Assembly (NCBI RefSeq): GCF_017298635.1
Contig: NZ_CP071182.1
Coordinates: forward strand, 2,790,001 to 2,854,000
Length of the DNA: 64,000 nucleotides
Source: Paenalicyclobacillus mengziensis
GTDB lineage: Bacteria; Bacillota; Bacilli; Alicyclobacillales; Alicyclobacillaceae
Direction of reading: 5' to 3'
The notes beneath the pieces were generated by a model. The model had not been told where the DNA came from. It searched no databases and was given only the letters and a program-made list of their open reading frames with translations. Every line of letters starts with the position of its first letter. Within the stretch, counting starts at the first letter, position 1. Made by a program: the position numbers and the translations under genes. Positions 9,057 through 15,803 of the stretch are shown piece after piece.

Positions 9057-9466
9057 TCGTAGGCCTCCGTTGCATTGTGCGAGTCCGGTGTTTCATGTTT
9101 CGGATTGTTTACTAGGTGCGCAGCAAAATCTCCGAGATGAACAAGGGCCAACCCTCCGAGAATGGTTGCAAGCAGATACCCAAGTGCCAATTCGGGCTGG
9201 TGATTTGACAACTGAATCAGTTCAAGAGACATGGTTGAAAAAGTTGTGAATCCCCCAATCAGGCCAATACCAATACCTAGACGAAGCCATTCCGAAATTC
9301 CTTTTTCAACCGCAAGGCAGTAAAAGAACCCGAGCGCGAAAGAACCTGACAAGTTGATAATGAGAGTCGCCAGTGGAAAGCCTGACGAAAGGTGAATCGT
9401 GCTTTCAAGAATGTACCGGAGTATCCCTCCAACGGCCCCGAATAACAGAATGAACGTTGTCTTCAT
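9053..9466 (-). CDS. crcB: Fluoride channel subunit, CrcB/FluC family (first gene)
   Basis: 137 aa with four membrane helices and the same signatures as its partner: GAVGGILRY, LATLIINLSGSFALG and GLIGGFTTFSTMSLELIQL. It has a longer hydrophilic C-terminal tail. It is first in a two-gene operon and lies directly downstream of a fluoride riboswitch with an overlapping terminator, so expression should rise with fluoride. The residue charge patterns needed to predict orientation differ from the partner, consistent with a heterodimer (inference). Confidence 0.93.
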   Translation of the reverse strand: MKTTFILLFGAVGGILRYILESTIHLSSGFPLATLIINLSGSFALGFFYCLAVEKGISEWLRLGIGIGLIGGFTTFSTMSLELIQLSNHQPELALGYLLATILGGLALVHLGDFAAHLVNNPKHETPDSHNATEAYE

Positions 9467-9490
9467 TGCCTTTACACCCCTTTGTCTTAA

Positions 9491-9537
9491 AAATCAAAAT
9501 GGCTCCTACGAACAGAAAATCTGTCCGTAGGAGCCAT
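9491..9537 (-). terminator. Intrinsic terminator overlapping the proximal fluoride riboswitch
   Basis: On the minus strand an 18-bp stem (ATGGCTCCTACG...CGTAGGAGCCAT, TTT loop, one internal mismatch) is followed by TTTTGATTTTT. The left arm is the 3' part of the riboswitch aptamer, so fluoride binding competes with terminator formation: an ON switch. Confidence 0.9.
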
Positions 9538-9576
9538 TATCCATTGCAGGAAATTAAGGTGAGCCCCATCACCCAA
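9527..9576 (-). ncRNA. Fluoride riboswitch (crcB motif), proximal copy
   Basis: Minus strand: GGGTGATGGGGCTCACC (9574-9558), TTAA, a short second stem, then ATGGCTCCTAC (9537-9527). This is the crcB-motif consensus, GGNGATGGNGNTCNCC plus TGGCTCCTAC. It leads directly into the terminator stem and then the two crcB genes, the usual genetic context. The known ligand is F- with Mg2+. Confidence 0.92.
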
Positions 9577-9592
9577 AACACTCTCATGGGCG

Positions 9593-9622
9593 ATTATACC
9601 ACGGTTCAGTGGGGAATATGAA
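9593..9622 (-). promoter_or_regulatory. Putative sigma-A promoter for the crcB operon
   Basis: Minus strand: a perfect TATAAT at 9598-9593, with TTCATA about 18 nt upstream as the -35 element. It sits about 20 nt before the proximal fluoride aptamer and downstream of the distal riboswitch terminator, so the operon may have its own start between the two riboswitches. Confidence 0.6.
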
Positions 9623-9626
9623 GCGT

Positions 9627-9668
9627 AAAAATGAAAAGACCCCATGGTATCGTGCACCCATAGGAGTC
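9627..9668 (-). terminator. Intrinsic terminator of the distal fluoride riboswitch
   Basis: Minus strand: GACTCCTATGG pairs with CCATGGGGTC (one G-T wobble and one bulge) and is followed by TTTTCATTTTT. The first arm overlaps the 3' end of the distal aptamer (TGACTCCTA), the same switch layout as the proximal copy. Confidence 0.8.
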
Positions 9669-9710
9669 ATTAACCTGCGCGGTTGTTGAAGGCGAACTCC
9701 ATCGCCTTTA
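9661..9710 (-). ncRNA. Fluoride riboswitch (crcB motif), distal copy
   Basis: Minus strand: AAAGGCGATGGAGTTCGCC (to 9691), a second stem with AACCGC/GGTT, then AATGACTCCTA (to 9661). This matches the crcB-motif consensus closely. It is followed by its own terminator and then, about 50 nt on, by the proximal fluoride riboswitch in the same orientation. The gene it controls can only be the downstream crcB pair. Confidence 0.88.
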
Positions 9711-9817
9711 CGTATTTCGTTGTTCTTTTATCTTATGCGTCCGTTTGTAAGATGACACGGTTTCACTTGTTGGTGGTTAAAAGCCCTTGGTTCCACTTTA
9801 GTTTCATGGCATACTAT

Positions 9818-9837
9818 ATTCAAACATCTATTTGAAT
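9818..9837. promoter_or_regulatory. Operator-like inverted repeat upstream of the CadC-like repressor
   Basis: ATTCAAA-CATCTA-TTTGAAT, a perfect 7-bp inverted repeat with a 6-bp spacer ending 15 bp before the repressor start. It closely resembles known CadC/SmtB-type operators built on TCAAA...TTTGA. It overlaps the likely -10 region, consistent with autorepression relieved by metal. Confidence 0.75.
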
Positions 9838-9852
9838 GAAGGTGAACACTAA

Positions 9853-10224
9853 ATGCCCAAGCTCGATATGTGCCAAGTTCAGTGTGTCGATACGTCCAAG
9901 GTAGAACGTCTTCGAAGTGCAATTCCGGATACAGATTCGTTGTCTGTCATTTTTAAAGCCGTTTCCGATGCAACTCGCTTGAAGGTGGCGTTCGCTCTTG
10001 CTACAGACGAACTGTGCGTCTGTGAGGTCGCAGCATTGCTCGATACAACGGTACAGAACGCCTCACACCATCTGAGGTGGCTCAAACGTGCAGGGCTTGC
10101 GACGTTTCGGAAAGACGGAAAGCTCGTCTACTACAGGTTGTTGCCAGCAGCGTCCGTGATTCTAAATGCAGTTGAACAATTGCAGAGGGGTGAGAATATT
10201 GTCAGTACAAGTCATGCAGGTTAA
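9853..10224 (+). CDS. ArsR/SmtB-family metal-sensing repressor, CadC-like
   Basis: 123 aa winged helix-turn-helix protein. It shows the CadC/CmtR-type metal site: an N-terminal Cys pair (MCQVQC) and ELCVCEVAALL in the alpha-3 helix, followed by the recognition helix NASHHLRWLKRAGL and the wing (RKDGKLVYYRL). CadC-like proteins release DNA on binding Cd(II), Pb(II) or Zn(II). The gene lies just downstream of a matching inverted repeat and overlaps the CDF-like transporter gene, so it probably autoregulates the operon. The exact metal is not determinable. Confidence 0.88.
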   Translation: MPKLDMCQVQCVDTSKVERLRSAIPDTDSLSVIFKAVSDATRLKVAFALATDELCVCEVAALLDTTVQNASHHLRWLKRAGLATFRKDGKLVYYRLLPAASVILNAVEQLQRGENIVSTSHAG

Positions 10225-10837
10225 AAAAGGTATCAACATTGAAATTGTTAGTATTCTTTGGATGACTGTCGAGGCGGCTGTCGCCATCGGAGCCGGGTTC
10301 GCCGCTCATTCACTTGCACTCACCGCTTTTGGTGCGGACAGTATCATTGAACTGGTTGCGGGAGGAATTCTGCTCTGGCGACTTTACGTGGAGGCAAAGG
10401 GTGCAAGTCTCGCAAGGGTGAAACAAGCCGAGAAACGGGCTTCATGGGTTGTCGGAGTGGCCTTGATGGCATTGGCTGTGTACATCGTTGTGATGGCCGG
10501 ATACGATCTCGTGACTCGTACTGGTTCTGAGACAAGTATGTTAGGACTCGCTCTGGCTATCGCATCTGGAATCATCATGCCTTATCTCTCTCGCGCGAAG
10601 AAGTCTATTGGTGCTCAAATTGGCAGCAAAGCACTTCAAGCGGATGGTTCATGTAGCATCGTCTGCGCCTATATGGCTTGGACGTTGATTGTTGGACTTC
10701 TCATAAACGCCGTGTGGGGATGGTGGTGGCTGAATGCTCTCGCTGGTTTGGCATTGATGTACTTCGTTGTGAGCGAAGGCATAGAAGCTATTCAAGAGGC
10801 ACGTGGAGTCGAAGATGCTTGCGGGGGCGGTCACTAA
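10199..10837 (+). CDS. CDF-like cation efflux membrane protein without C-terminal domain
   Basis: About 212 aa from the TTG at 10199, chosen because GAGGGGTGAG lies 4 nt upstream; it overlaps the repressor 3' end. Six membrane segments with the cation-diffusion-facilitator pattern (FGADSIIELVAGGILLWRL in TM2, KALQADGSCSIVCAY in TM5). The paired metal-site motifs keep the Asp but lack the usual His, and the cytoplasmic C-terminal domain of zinc CDFs is absent. The tail ends CGGGH. Role inferred from the cadC-like partner: metal export. Confidence 0.8.
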   Translation: MSVQVMQVKKGINIEIVSILWMTVEAAVAIGAGFAAHSLALTAFGADSIIELVAGGILLWRLYVEAKGASLARVKQAEKRASWVVGVALMALAVYIVVMAGYDLVTRTGSETSMLGLALAIASGIIMPYLSRAKKSIGAQIGSKALQADGSCSIVCAYMAWTLIVGLLINAVWGWWWLNALAGLALMYFVVSEGIEAIQEARGVEDACGGGH

Positions 10838-10907
10838 GTGAGTGCCACTGGGATTCACAGCCTATACATTTAACTTTTGGGGAACATTCAAGCAGAGGGG
10901 AATTTTC

Positions 10908-11585
10908 ATGATTCGAAATCAAAAAACGTCACCGTTATTGGTGACTCTGATCGTTTTGGTTGTTGCCTTGTTGGCCGTCATCCTTTTCTTCGGCGGAATG
11001 CTATTCAATCGTGACCGTGGGGGTTTTGGCACAGGTTCCATGATGGGTGGCGGTATGATGGGAAGCGGGAGCGGTGGCATGATGAACGGCTCCATAACGT
11101 CAAGCGCACCTTCGATGAGCAACACTCAGTTGCAACTGCTTGTGAAGCAAGGCGAAGTGGACGCGACGATCAACAAGGCCGCGAAAACCGTGACGTACAC
11201 GGGAACAAATGTGAATCTCGTCGCACTGGCTTCACCGCACGGTGTTCCGAATATGACATGGGAGATCGATGGACTCATCAATCCGACGATAACGATCCCG
11301 GCAGGTGCGATGGTTCATGTAACATTGGTGAATCCAGATTGGGGATACATGCACGGATTCGAGGTCACAACTACACCGCCTCCGTATTCACAGATGCCGA
11401 TGATGTTGATCAACAATGATTTCATGCTCCCACCACTGCCTCAGCGCACGACTCAAGCGTTGAACACAGCGAAATACTATTCGCGGTCCGGGCAATTGAC
11501 TTTGCAAAAGGGTACATACTTCTATCTATGCCCAGTTCCCGGCCATGCGCAGCAAGGGATGTACGGGGTGTTGAAAATACTTTGA
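10908..11585 (+). CDS. Membrane-anchored cupredoxin (sulfocyanin-like)
   Basis: 225 aa from ATG 10908 with AGAGGGGA upstream. An N-terminal membrane anchor (residues about 9-32) is followed by a Gly/Met-rich linker with repeated MMGGG/MMGSG, then a cupredoxin domain. Type-1 copper ligands are visible: His in MHGFEV, and Cys, His and Met in YLCPVPGHAQQGMYG. The protein should face outside and carry electrons or bind copper. It follows the metal efflux pair by 70 bp on the same strand. Specific electron partners are not evident. Confidence 0.85.
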   Translation: MIRNQKTSPLLVTLIVLVVALLAVILFFGGMLFNRDRGGFGTGSMMGGGMMGSGSGGMMNGSITSSAPSMSNTQLQLLVKQGEVDATINKAAKTVTYTGTNVNLVALASPHGVPNMTWEIDGLINPTITIPAGAMVHVTLVNPDWGYMHGFEVTTTPPPYSQMPMMLINNDFMLPPLPQRTTQALNTAKYYSRSGQLTLQKGTYFYLCPVPGHAQQGMYGVLKIL

Positions 11586-11724
11586 TGGATGCTGTTGAAA
11601 TAATTCTCTCAATCCCCCCTTCCACGTGCTACTTCAGGTAGGGCACCGCTTTGCGGCGTTTTAAGGACGTTCTGAGTGGTTGATGGTGCTAATGACCAAT
11701 GTATTCTCATGCGTCAGAAAATCG

Positions 11725-11753
11725 AAGACAGGCCATTCTATGCGGCCTGTCTT
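11725..11753. terminator. Bidirectional terminator-like hairpin
   Basis: A perfect 10-bp stem AAGACAGGCC/GGCCTGTCTT with a 9-nt loop lies between the convergent cupredoxin and endonuclease-like genes. T-rich bases follow on both strands. Confidence 0.7.
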
Positions 11754-11762
11754 CTTAATGGC

Positions 11763-12566
11763 TTACGAAAAGGATAAAGGGATAGCAAAATTTTCGTAGC
11801 CCTGTTCATCCACGACGTTGTGAATCAGGCTAGACAACTCGCGATCAAGAATTTCCTCAATGTGGCCAAAATCACTATGGTGGATCCGTATCAGACGTAT
11901 CCCATTCTGTGCACAGAACTCATCTTTGATCTTGTCTCTAATAAGGAGTTTCTCGAAAGTTGCCTTACCACCCCAATGCTCCACAGGATGGTCGTGCTGC
12001 GGTCCGTCAATCTCAATTACACATGCAATATTGTTATCCTTTTGCCACAGCGGGTGATAAAGAATAATAAAGTCAAAGCGAAGCGGATTAATGTATTTGC
12101 ATCCTGGAATTGTATGTTTCATTACATAGGGAGCACCAATATATGTAAGATGCTTTGCTACCTGTGCCTCAACAGATGAACAATGACAGTATGGACACCG
12201 ACTACCGGCTAGAAAATTAGATGGCAGTACCCTCCATGACTTACGGCAAAGTTTGTGATACATCAAAACTTCGTAATGCAATTCCTTAAACCAACTTATG
12301 GGCCAGTATTCTCCACGTGTGATTTCTTCGACCCTCTTACAAAAGGTTTGATGTTTTTGATTTGCGAGGCACATTGGGCACTTTTCATTGGTCCCACGCA
12401 ACAACGTGATAGGTTCTATCCAGAACATATATCCACATTCAGGTAGACTGTGTTCTACAAGTACTGGAACATTATTGGCCTTGTATCTTGAATACACAGT
12501 AAAGGCATTTCCTCGTAATGCCTTCAGCTCCTTTAAAAATTCCTCATGCGTTTTTTTTACGGTCAT
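11763..12566 (-). CDS. Homing-endonuclease-like protein with zinc-binding repeats and VSR-like nuclease domain
   Basis: 267 aa. The N-terminal part has repeated modules of the type T-x-EEF...H...CG...P...CPMC, ending in CxxC pairs (CPMC, CPYC), as in DNA-binding modules of phage and intron endonucleases. The C-terminal third has a very-short-patch-repair-like fold: RFDFIILYHPLWQ, CVIEIDGPQHDHP and a late IRLIRIHHSDF, which fit the acidic and His positions of EDxHD-type homing endonucleases. The family assignment is by pattern only. It is free-standing, not inside a visible intron, and lies next to a recombinase operon. Confidence 0.65.
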   Translation of the reverse strand: MTVKKTHEEFLKELKALRGNAFTVYSRYKANNVPVLVEHSLPECGYMFWIEPITLLRGTNEKCPMCLANQKHQTFCKRVEEITRGEYWPISWFKELHYEVLMYHKLCRKSWRVLPSNFLAGSRCPYCHCSSVEAQVAKHLTYIGAPYVMKHTIPGCKYINPLRFDFIILYHPLWQKDNNIACVIEIDGPQHDHPVEHWGGKATFEKLLIRDKIKDEFCAQNGIRLIRIHHSDFGHIEEILDRELSSLIHNVVDEQGYENFAIPLSFS

Positions 12567-12766
12567 TTTGGGTCCCCTTTCATGGCCAAAGTTGTTCTCA
12601 GAGGTAGCATGTCCTTCGCTTACGGACTCTATTCTTACTTTTTAATAGTTATCAGTATGTTGATATAACACTATTCTCAGTTGGGTTCAGACATTAGCCA
12701 GGTAGAGCATTGTCATAAAATGTATGTCTGAAATTTGGTTTTTTCGGCTTGCCGTACAGGCGCGGG

Positions 12767-12789
12767 GTGTGTAGAAGGGGGCTACACAC
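12767..12789 (+). promoter_or_regulatory. Hairpin enclosing the ribosome binding site of the recombinase operon
   Basis: GTGTGTAG-AAGGGGG-CTACACAC: perfect 8-bp arms with the purine-rich Shine-Dalgarno sequence as the 7-nt loop, ending at the base before ATG 12790. Such a structure could limit or control translation initiation. Confidence 0.6.
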
Positions 12790-13068
12790 ATGCAAGCATG
12801 TCAGGAAAGATGGAAAAGCAGTGGCGCATACGCTCCGGTGAGGGGCGTGAATGCGGTGAAACCATTGAGGAAGAGTGACGCTAATAAGTTTCGAGTCACG
12901 GTTCACGGGTCCGGAGACGGTAAAACACTGGAACAAGTGTTATTAGAAGCATCAGACCTGATCAGAGAATTAATGACTAAAGCGTTAAAAGCGTATCCGC
13001 TAGATACGTCGGATGATAACATTGTGGACAAAGTAAACCAGCAGATCGGAGAGTCGATGAACCAATGA
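12790..13068 (+). CDS. Small protein cotranscribed with a large serine recombinase
   Basis: 92 aa from ATG 12790 with AAGGGGG just upstream. It is basic at the N-terminus (RWKSSGAYAPVRGVNAVKPLRK) with a helical acidic C-terminus. No known family. Its stop overlaps the ATG of the recombinase gene (ATGA), so the two are translationally coupled. Known large serine integrases are steered by small directionality factors encoded nearby; this is a candidate by position only. It could also be a DNA-binding accessory protein. Confidence 0.65.
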   Translation: MQACQERWKSSGAYAPVRGVNAVKPLRKSDANKFRVTVHGSGDGKTLEQVLLEASDLIRELMTKALKAYPLDTSDDNIVDKVNQQIGESMNQ

Positions 13069-14807
13069 TTACTTTGTCTGTCGAAAGGGGATTCCAGAAT
13101 CCTTTTATTGGCCGCGACTTGGAAAATTTGATTCATTCAATTAAAGTCATCATCTATGCGCGGGTTTCCACGGATGACCAGGCAAAACACGGATATTCGT
13201 TAGAGTCGCAAGTGGAACGTTGTGCAGAAAAATTAACTGCGGACTACTCCCTCTCAGACGGTGAGATGATCGCGTTGATCGAGATGGGTGAGATGGGGGA
13301 CGACCCAAATCGACCAGCTCTACAGTATGCAAAGTGGCTGATCGATCAGAGGGTAGGGCAAAAGTTCGCCGTTTTGCATCCAGACCGGCTGGCCCGCAGT
13401 TTTCGCCTTCAGGTTGAGTTTATAGAAGATGTTTTGTTAGCGAATGGTTATGACTTAGTAAGTGTGGAGGTGCCGTACGACCCCGACAGCCCAGAGTCGG
13501 TATTCTTTTTCAATATGCAGGGTGTAATGGCCCAATATCAAAAGGCTAAGATCATTGCCAACTCAAAGCGTGGTCGGCGGACGAAAGTGAGGAGTGGGCA
13601 AATACCAGGTGTTCGACGTATCTATGGATACACTTTCGATAGGGAAAGAGACACTCTGATTGAAAACCCGGCTGAACGTGATGTGTACTTGCAGATGGTT
13701 GATTGGATTCTCAACGGAAAAAATGGAGAACCGATGAACCTAACATCAGTTGCACGACAACTGTCACTTCTCAATGTTCCAGCCCCCAACGGCGACAAGT
13801 GGTATCAGGCTACAGTGAGTCGCATTCTAAAAAACCCCGTTTACACAGGACGATTTTACTATGGTAAGACCGAGTATAAGCAGCGCAAAGGAGAGCACGA
13901 GATAGTTAAAAAGCCTAAATCTGATTGGCAGGTAGTACCGGTTCCGGCCTTCCTTGATGACCCAACTTTTGAAAGGCTGCAACAGAAGATCCAAACGTTT
14001 GCCCGAGCGAATCGTGGTGCAAAGCCCAATGTCACCTATCTGCTCAAGGGTCTTGTACGCTGCGGACGTTGTGGAAGTGCTGTCGTTGCTGGAGCACCTT
14101 CTAGAAGTAAAAAGACAGGTGAAATAATGCACCATTACTATGTTTGCTCTGGAAAAACTCGCAAGGTTTTTGAGGTTGGAACAGGCAGAGACGTGCATCA
14201 ATGTAGGGGGAGAAACTGGCGGCAGGATGTTATTGACGATTATGTTTGGAGATATATTGTGCGTTGCCTAAAGGAGCCAGAAAGTGTTTTACGAGAAATC
14301 CGTGAACGGCAGGGCAATCCGGAGCAGATACAGGAGTTGGTCAAAAAGCAAGAGACGTCAAAGGCAGTCTTACTGGACAAGATGGAAGAACGCAAGCGGT
14401 GGATCAACCTTAATGTACGTGGACGGATAAGTGACCAGGAACTCGATGAGGCCCTAGATCCACTGGAGAAAGATATTGATCGATTAAAATCAATCGTTGA
14501 AATCCTTAATGATACGCTCGAATCGTTTGCACTAGATCGGAAAAAGATCGACGAGATCAAAATGGTCATCGAGCGATTCAAGACATATACCTCTGAAAAG
14601 ATCGACGATGTGGACAAGAGAAAATTGGTCGCCACGCTAATTAAGCAAGTTGTCCTACATGATGACGAGATTGAGATTTTTACCACATGGGATATTGCTT
14701 CATCCACCAATTCAGGCGGTGGCGGTGGAAGCAAAAAATCTGACCGTCAGTATGCTCTGGGGTCTAATAATTTCAACACTGGTCAAGTCCATGGAGGACC
14801 ACCGTAA
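13065..14807 (+). CDS. Large serine recombinase (site-specific integrase/excisionase)
   Basis: 580 aa. Resolvase-type catalytic domain with IIYARVSTDDQ (nucleophile Ser35) and HPDRLARSFRLQVEFI; recombinase domain with PGVRRIYGY and the SRILKNPVYTGRFYYGK motif (about 240-285); a zinc ribbon starting CGRCGS (about 340) with later Cys; and a C-terminal coiled-coil region. These are the domains of phiC31/SpoIVCA-type integrases. The last codons read NTGQVHGGPP and overlap the sequence where spoVK coding resumes, so the gene lies at the very edge of an inserted element. SpoIVCA, CisA-like and SPbeta SprA enzymes excise elements from sporulation genes; the same role is inferred here. Confidence 0.93.
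   Translation: MITLSVERGFQNPFIGRDLENLIHSIKVIIYARVSTDDQAKHGYSLESQVERCAEKLTADYSLSDGEMIALIEMGEMGDDPNRPALQYAKWLIDQRVGQKFAVLHPDRLARSFRLQVEFIEDVLLANGYDLVSVEVPYDPDSPESVFFFNMQGVMAQYQKAKIIANSKRGRRTKVRSGQIPGVRRIYGYTFDRERDTLIENPAERDVYLQMVDWILNGKNGEPMNLTSVARQLSLLNVPAPNGDKWYQATVSRILKNPVYTGRFYYGKTEYKQRKGEHEIVKKPKSDWQVVPVPAFLDDPTFERLQQKIQTFARANRGAKPNVTYLLKGLVRCGRCGSAVVAGAPSRSKKTGEIMHHYYVCSGKTRKVFEVGTGRDVHQCRGRNWRQDVIDDYVWRYIVRCLKEPESVLREIRERQGNPEQIQELVKKQETSKAVLLDKMEERKRWINLNVRGRISDQELDEALDPLEKDIDRLKSIVEILNDTLESFALDRKKIDEIKMVIERFKTYTSEKIDDVDKRKLVATLIKQVVLHDDEIEIFTTWDIASSTNSGGGGGSKKSDRQYALGSNNFNTGQVHGGPP
14770..14800. other. Putative attachment-site junction between element and spoVK
   Basis: Recombinase coding sequence passes into spoVK-homologous sequence here: in a second frame the homology begins at about 14776 with TLVKSMEDHRNEF. 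The crossover core should lie within about 14776-14800. The exact core cannot be fixed without the other junction, which is not in the window. Confidence 0.55.
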
Positions 14808-15186
14808 CGAATTTGTTGCCATTATTGCCGGTTACGAAAGAGAAATGGATTGGTTTTTGGCCACCAATCCGGGCCTGCCAAGCCGCTTTCCGATTCACCT
14901 GTCATTCCCGGACTACACAGTCGGCGAACTGCTTTCGATTGCAAAGCAGACTGCACAGGAACGGCAGTATACCCTGAGCGTTGGTGCGGAAGCGAAGTTG
15001 CGCAGCTACTTTGAGCGCGGCAAGAGCGCATCAGCCGCCTTCAGCAACGCACGAATGGTACGAAATGTCGTCGAGAAAGCGGTCCGTCGTCAAGCCGTAC
15101 GGCTGTTTGACATTGACAATCTGACGAGACAAACAGCCATGTCGCTTATGCCCGAAGACTTCGACATGAAGGAGGTCTCACCGTGA
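14776..15186 (+). pseudogene. spoVK: spoVK 3' part (AAA+ ATPase), separated from its 5' part
   Basis: The frame 14776-15186 encodes about 136 residues beginning TLVKSMEDHRNEFVAIIAGY, continuing EREMDWFLATNPGLPSRFPI and FSNARMVRNVVEKAVRRQA. This is the C-terminal portion of SpoVK/CbxX AAA+ ATPases, including the sensor-1 and arginine-finger region. The Walker A and B half is missing and no such sequence is found elsewhere in the window. Downstream genes (GTPase, membrane protein, hflX, ynbB, glnR, glnA) match the spoVK neighbourhood of B. subtilis. The break lies exactly at the end of a large serine recombinase gene. It may be rebuilt by excision in the sporulating mother cell or may be a true pseudogene. 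Confidence 0.85.
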
Positions 15187-15803
15187 AACGGAGCCTCGTG
15201 ATTGGCAACGCAAATGTGGGAAAGACCCTGTTCTGTTTGCGCTTCGCGGCGTTCCTCGGACTGCGGCAACTGCGCGTGTTCGTCGAACGTACGGACGGGA
15301 AGACGGAGGAAAAGCTGCTGATGGTCGATGACGCACAGGAACTTTTATCTGGACCGGATGCACACCACACAAGGGATTTGCAGACCATCGCGCTCTCTGT
15401 CCCACGAGGAAAGTCGAATCGTCAGCTCCTGTTGACGGATACGACTGGTCTCACGGACGGGATTCACCCGGATGCAAAGATTCGGGAGGCGATGGCGCAA
15501 ACCCTGTCGGCACTCACTTCGGCGCAAGTGATTCTGCACGTCGTGGATGCGGCGCGTCTTGGCAGTGATTCCTCCGGGAGCGGCAAGTCAAGTGCGTGGA
15601 AACCTGTCGACGACCAGTTGGCCGAATACGGGCAGAGCTGTGGCGGTTATCTCATTCTCGCGAACAAAATGGACCTTCCAGGCGCCAAAGCCGGCTACCA
15701 GCAACTCTGCAAGCGTTTCGGAAAGCACCGTGTGGTCCCGGTGTCGGCGCTCTATGGCGGCGGCTTCCGGGAGGTGAAGCAACATGTTTGGCGGTTTGCC
15801 TGA
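15183..15803 (+). CDS. Era/TrmE-like small GTPase
   Basis: 206 aa from a GTG overlapping the spoVK stop (GTGA), with AAGGAGG upstream. The G motifs are all present: G1 GNANVGKT, G3 DTTGLTDG, G4 NKMD, G5 SAL. It is a minimal P-loop GTPase without an added RNA-binding domain. It is translationally coupled to spoVK upstream and to the UbiA-like membrane gene downstream (20-bp overlap), so it may share a sporulation role. It has no counterpart between spoVK and hflX in B. subtilis. Confidence 0.8.
   Translation: MKRSLVIGNANVGKTLFCLRFAAFLGLRQLRVFVERTDGKTEEKLLMVDDAQELLSGPDAHHTRDLQTIALSVPRGKSNRQLLLTDTTGLTDGIHPDAKIREAMAQTLSALTSAQVILHVVDAARLGSDSSGSGKSSAWKPVDDQLAEYGQSCGGYLILANKMDLPGAKAGYQQLCKRFGKHRVVPVSALYGGGFREVKQHVWRFA

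Noticed and set aside
1..14775. Search for the missing N-terminal half of SpoVK (Walker A/B) in the left region, both strands
   Set aside because: No open frame with a P-loop AAA+ signature is present there; the half must lie outside the window or be lost.
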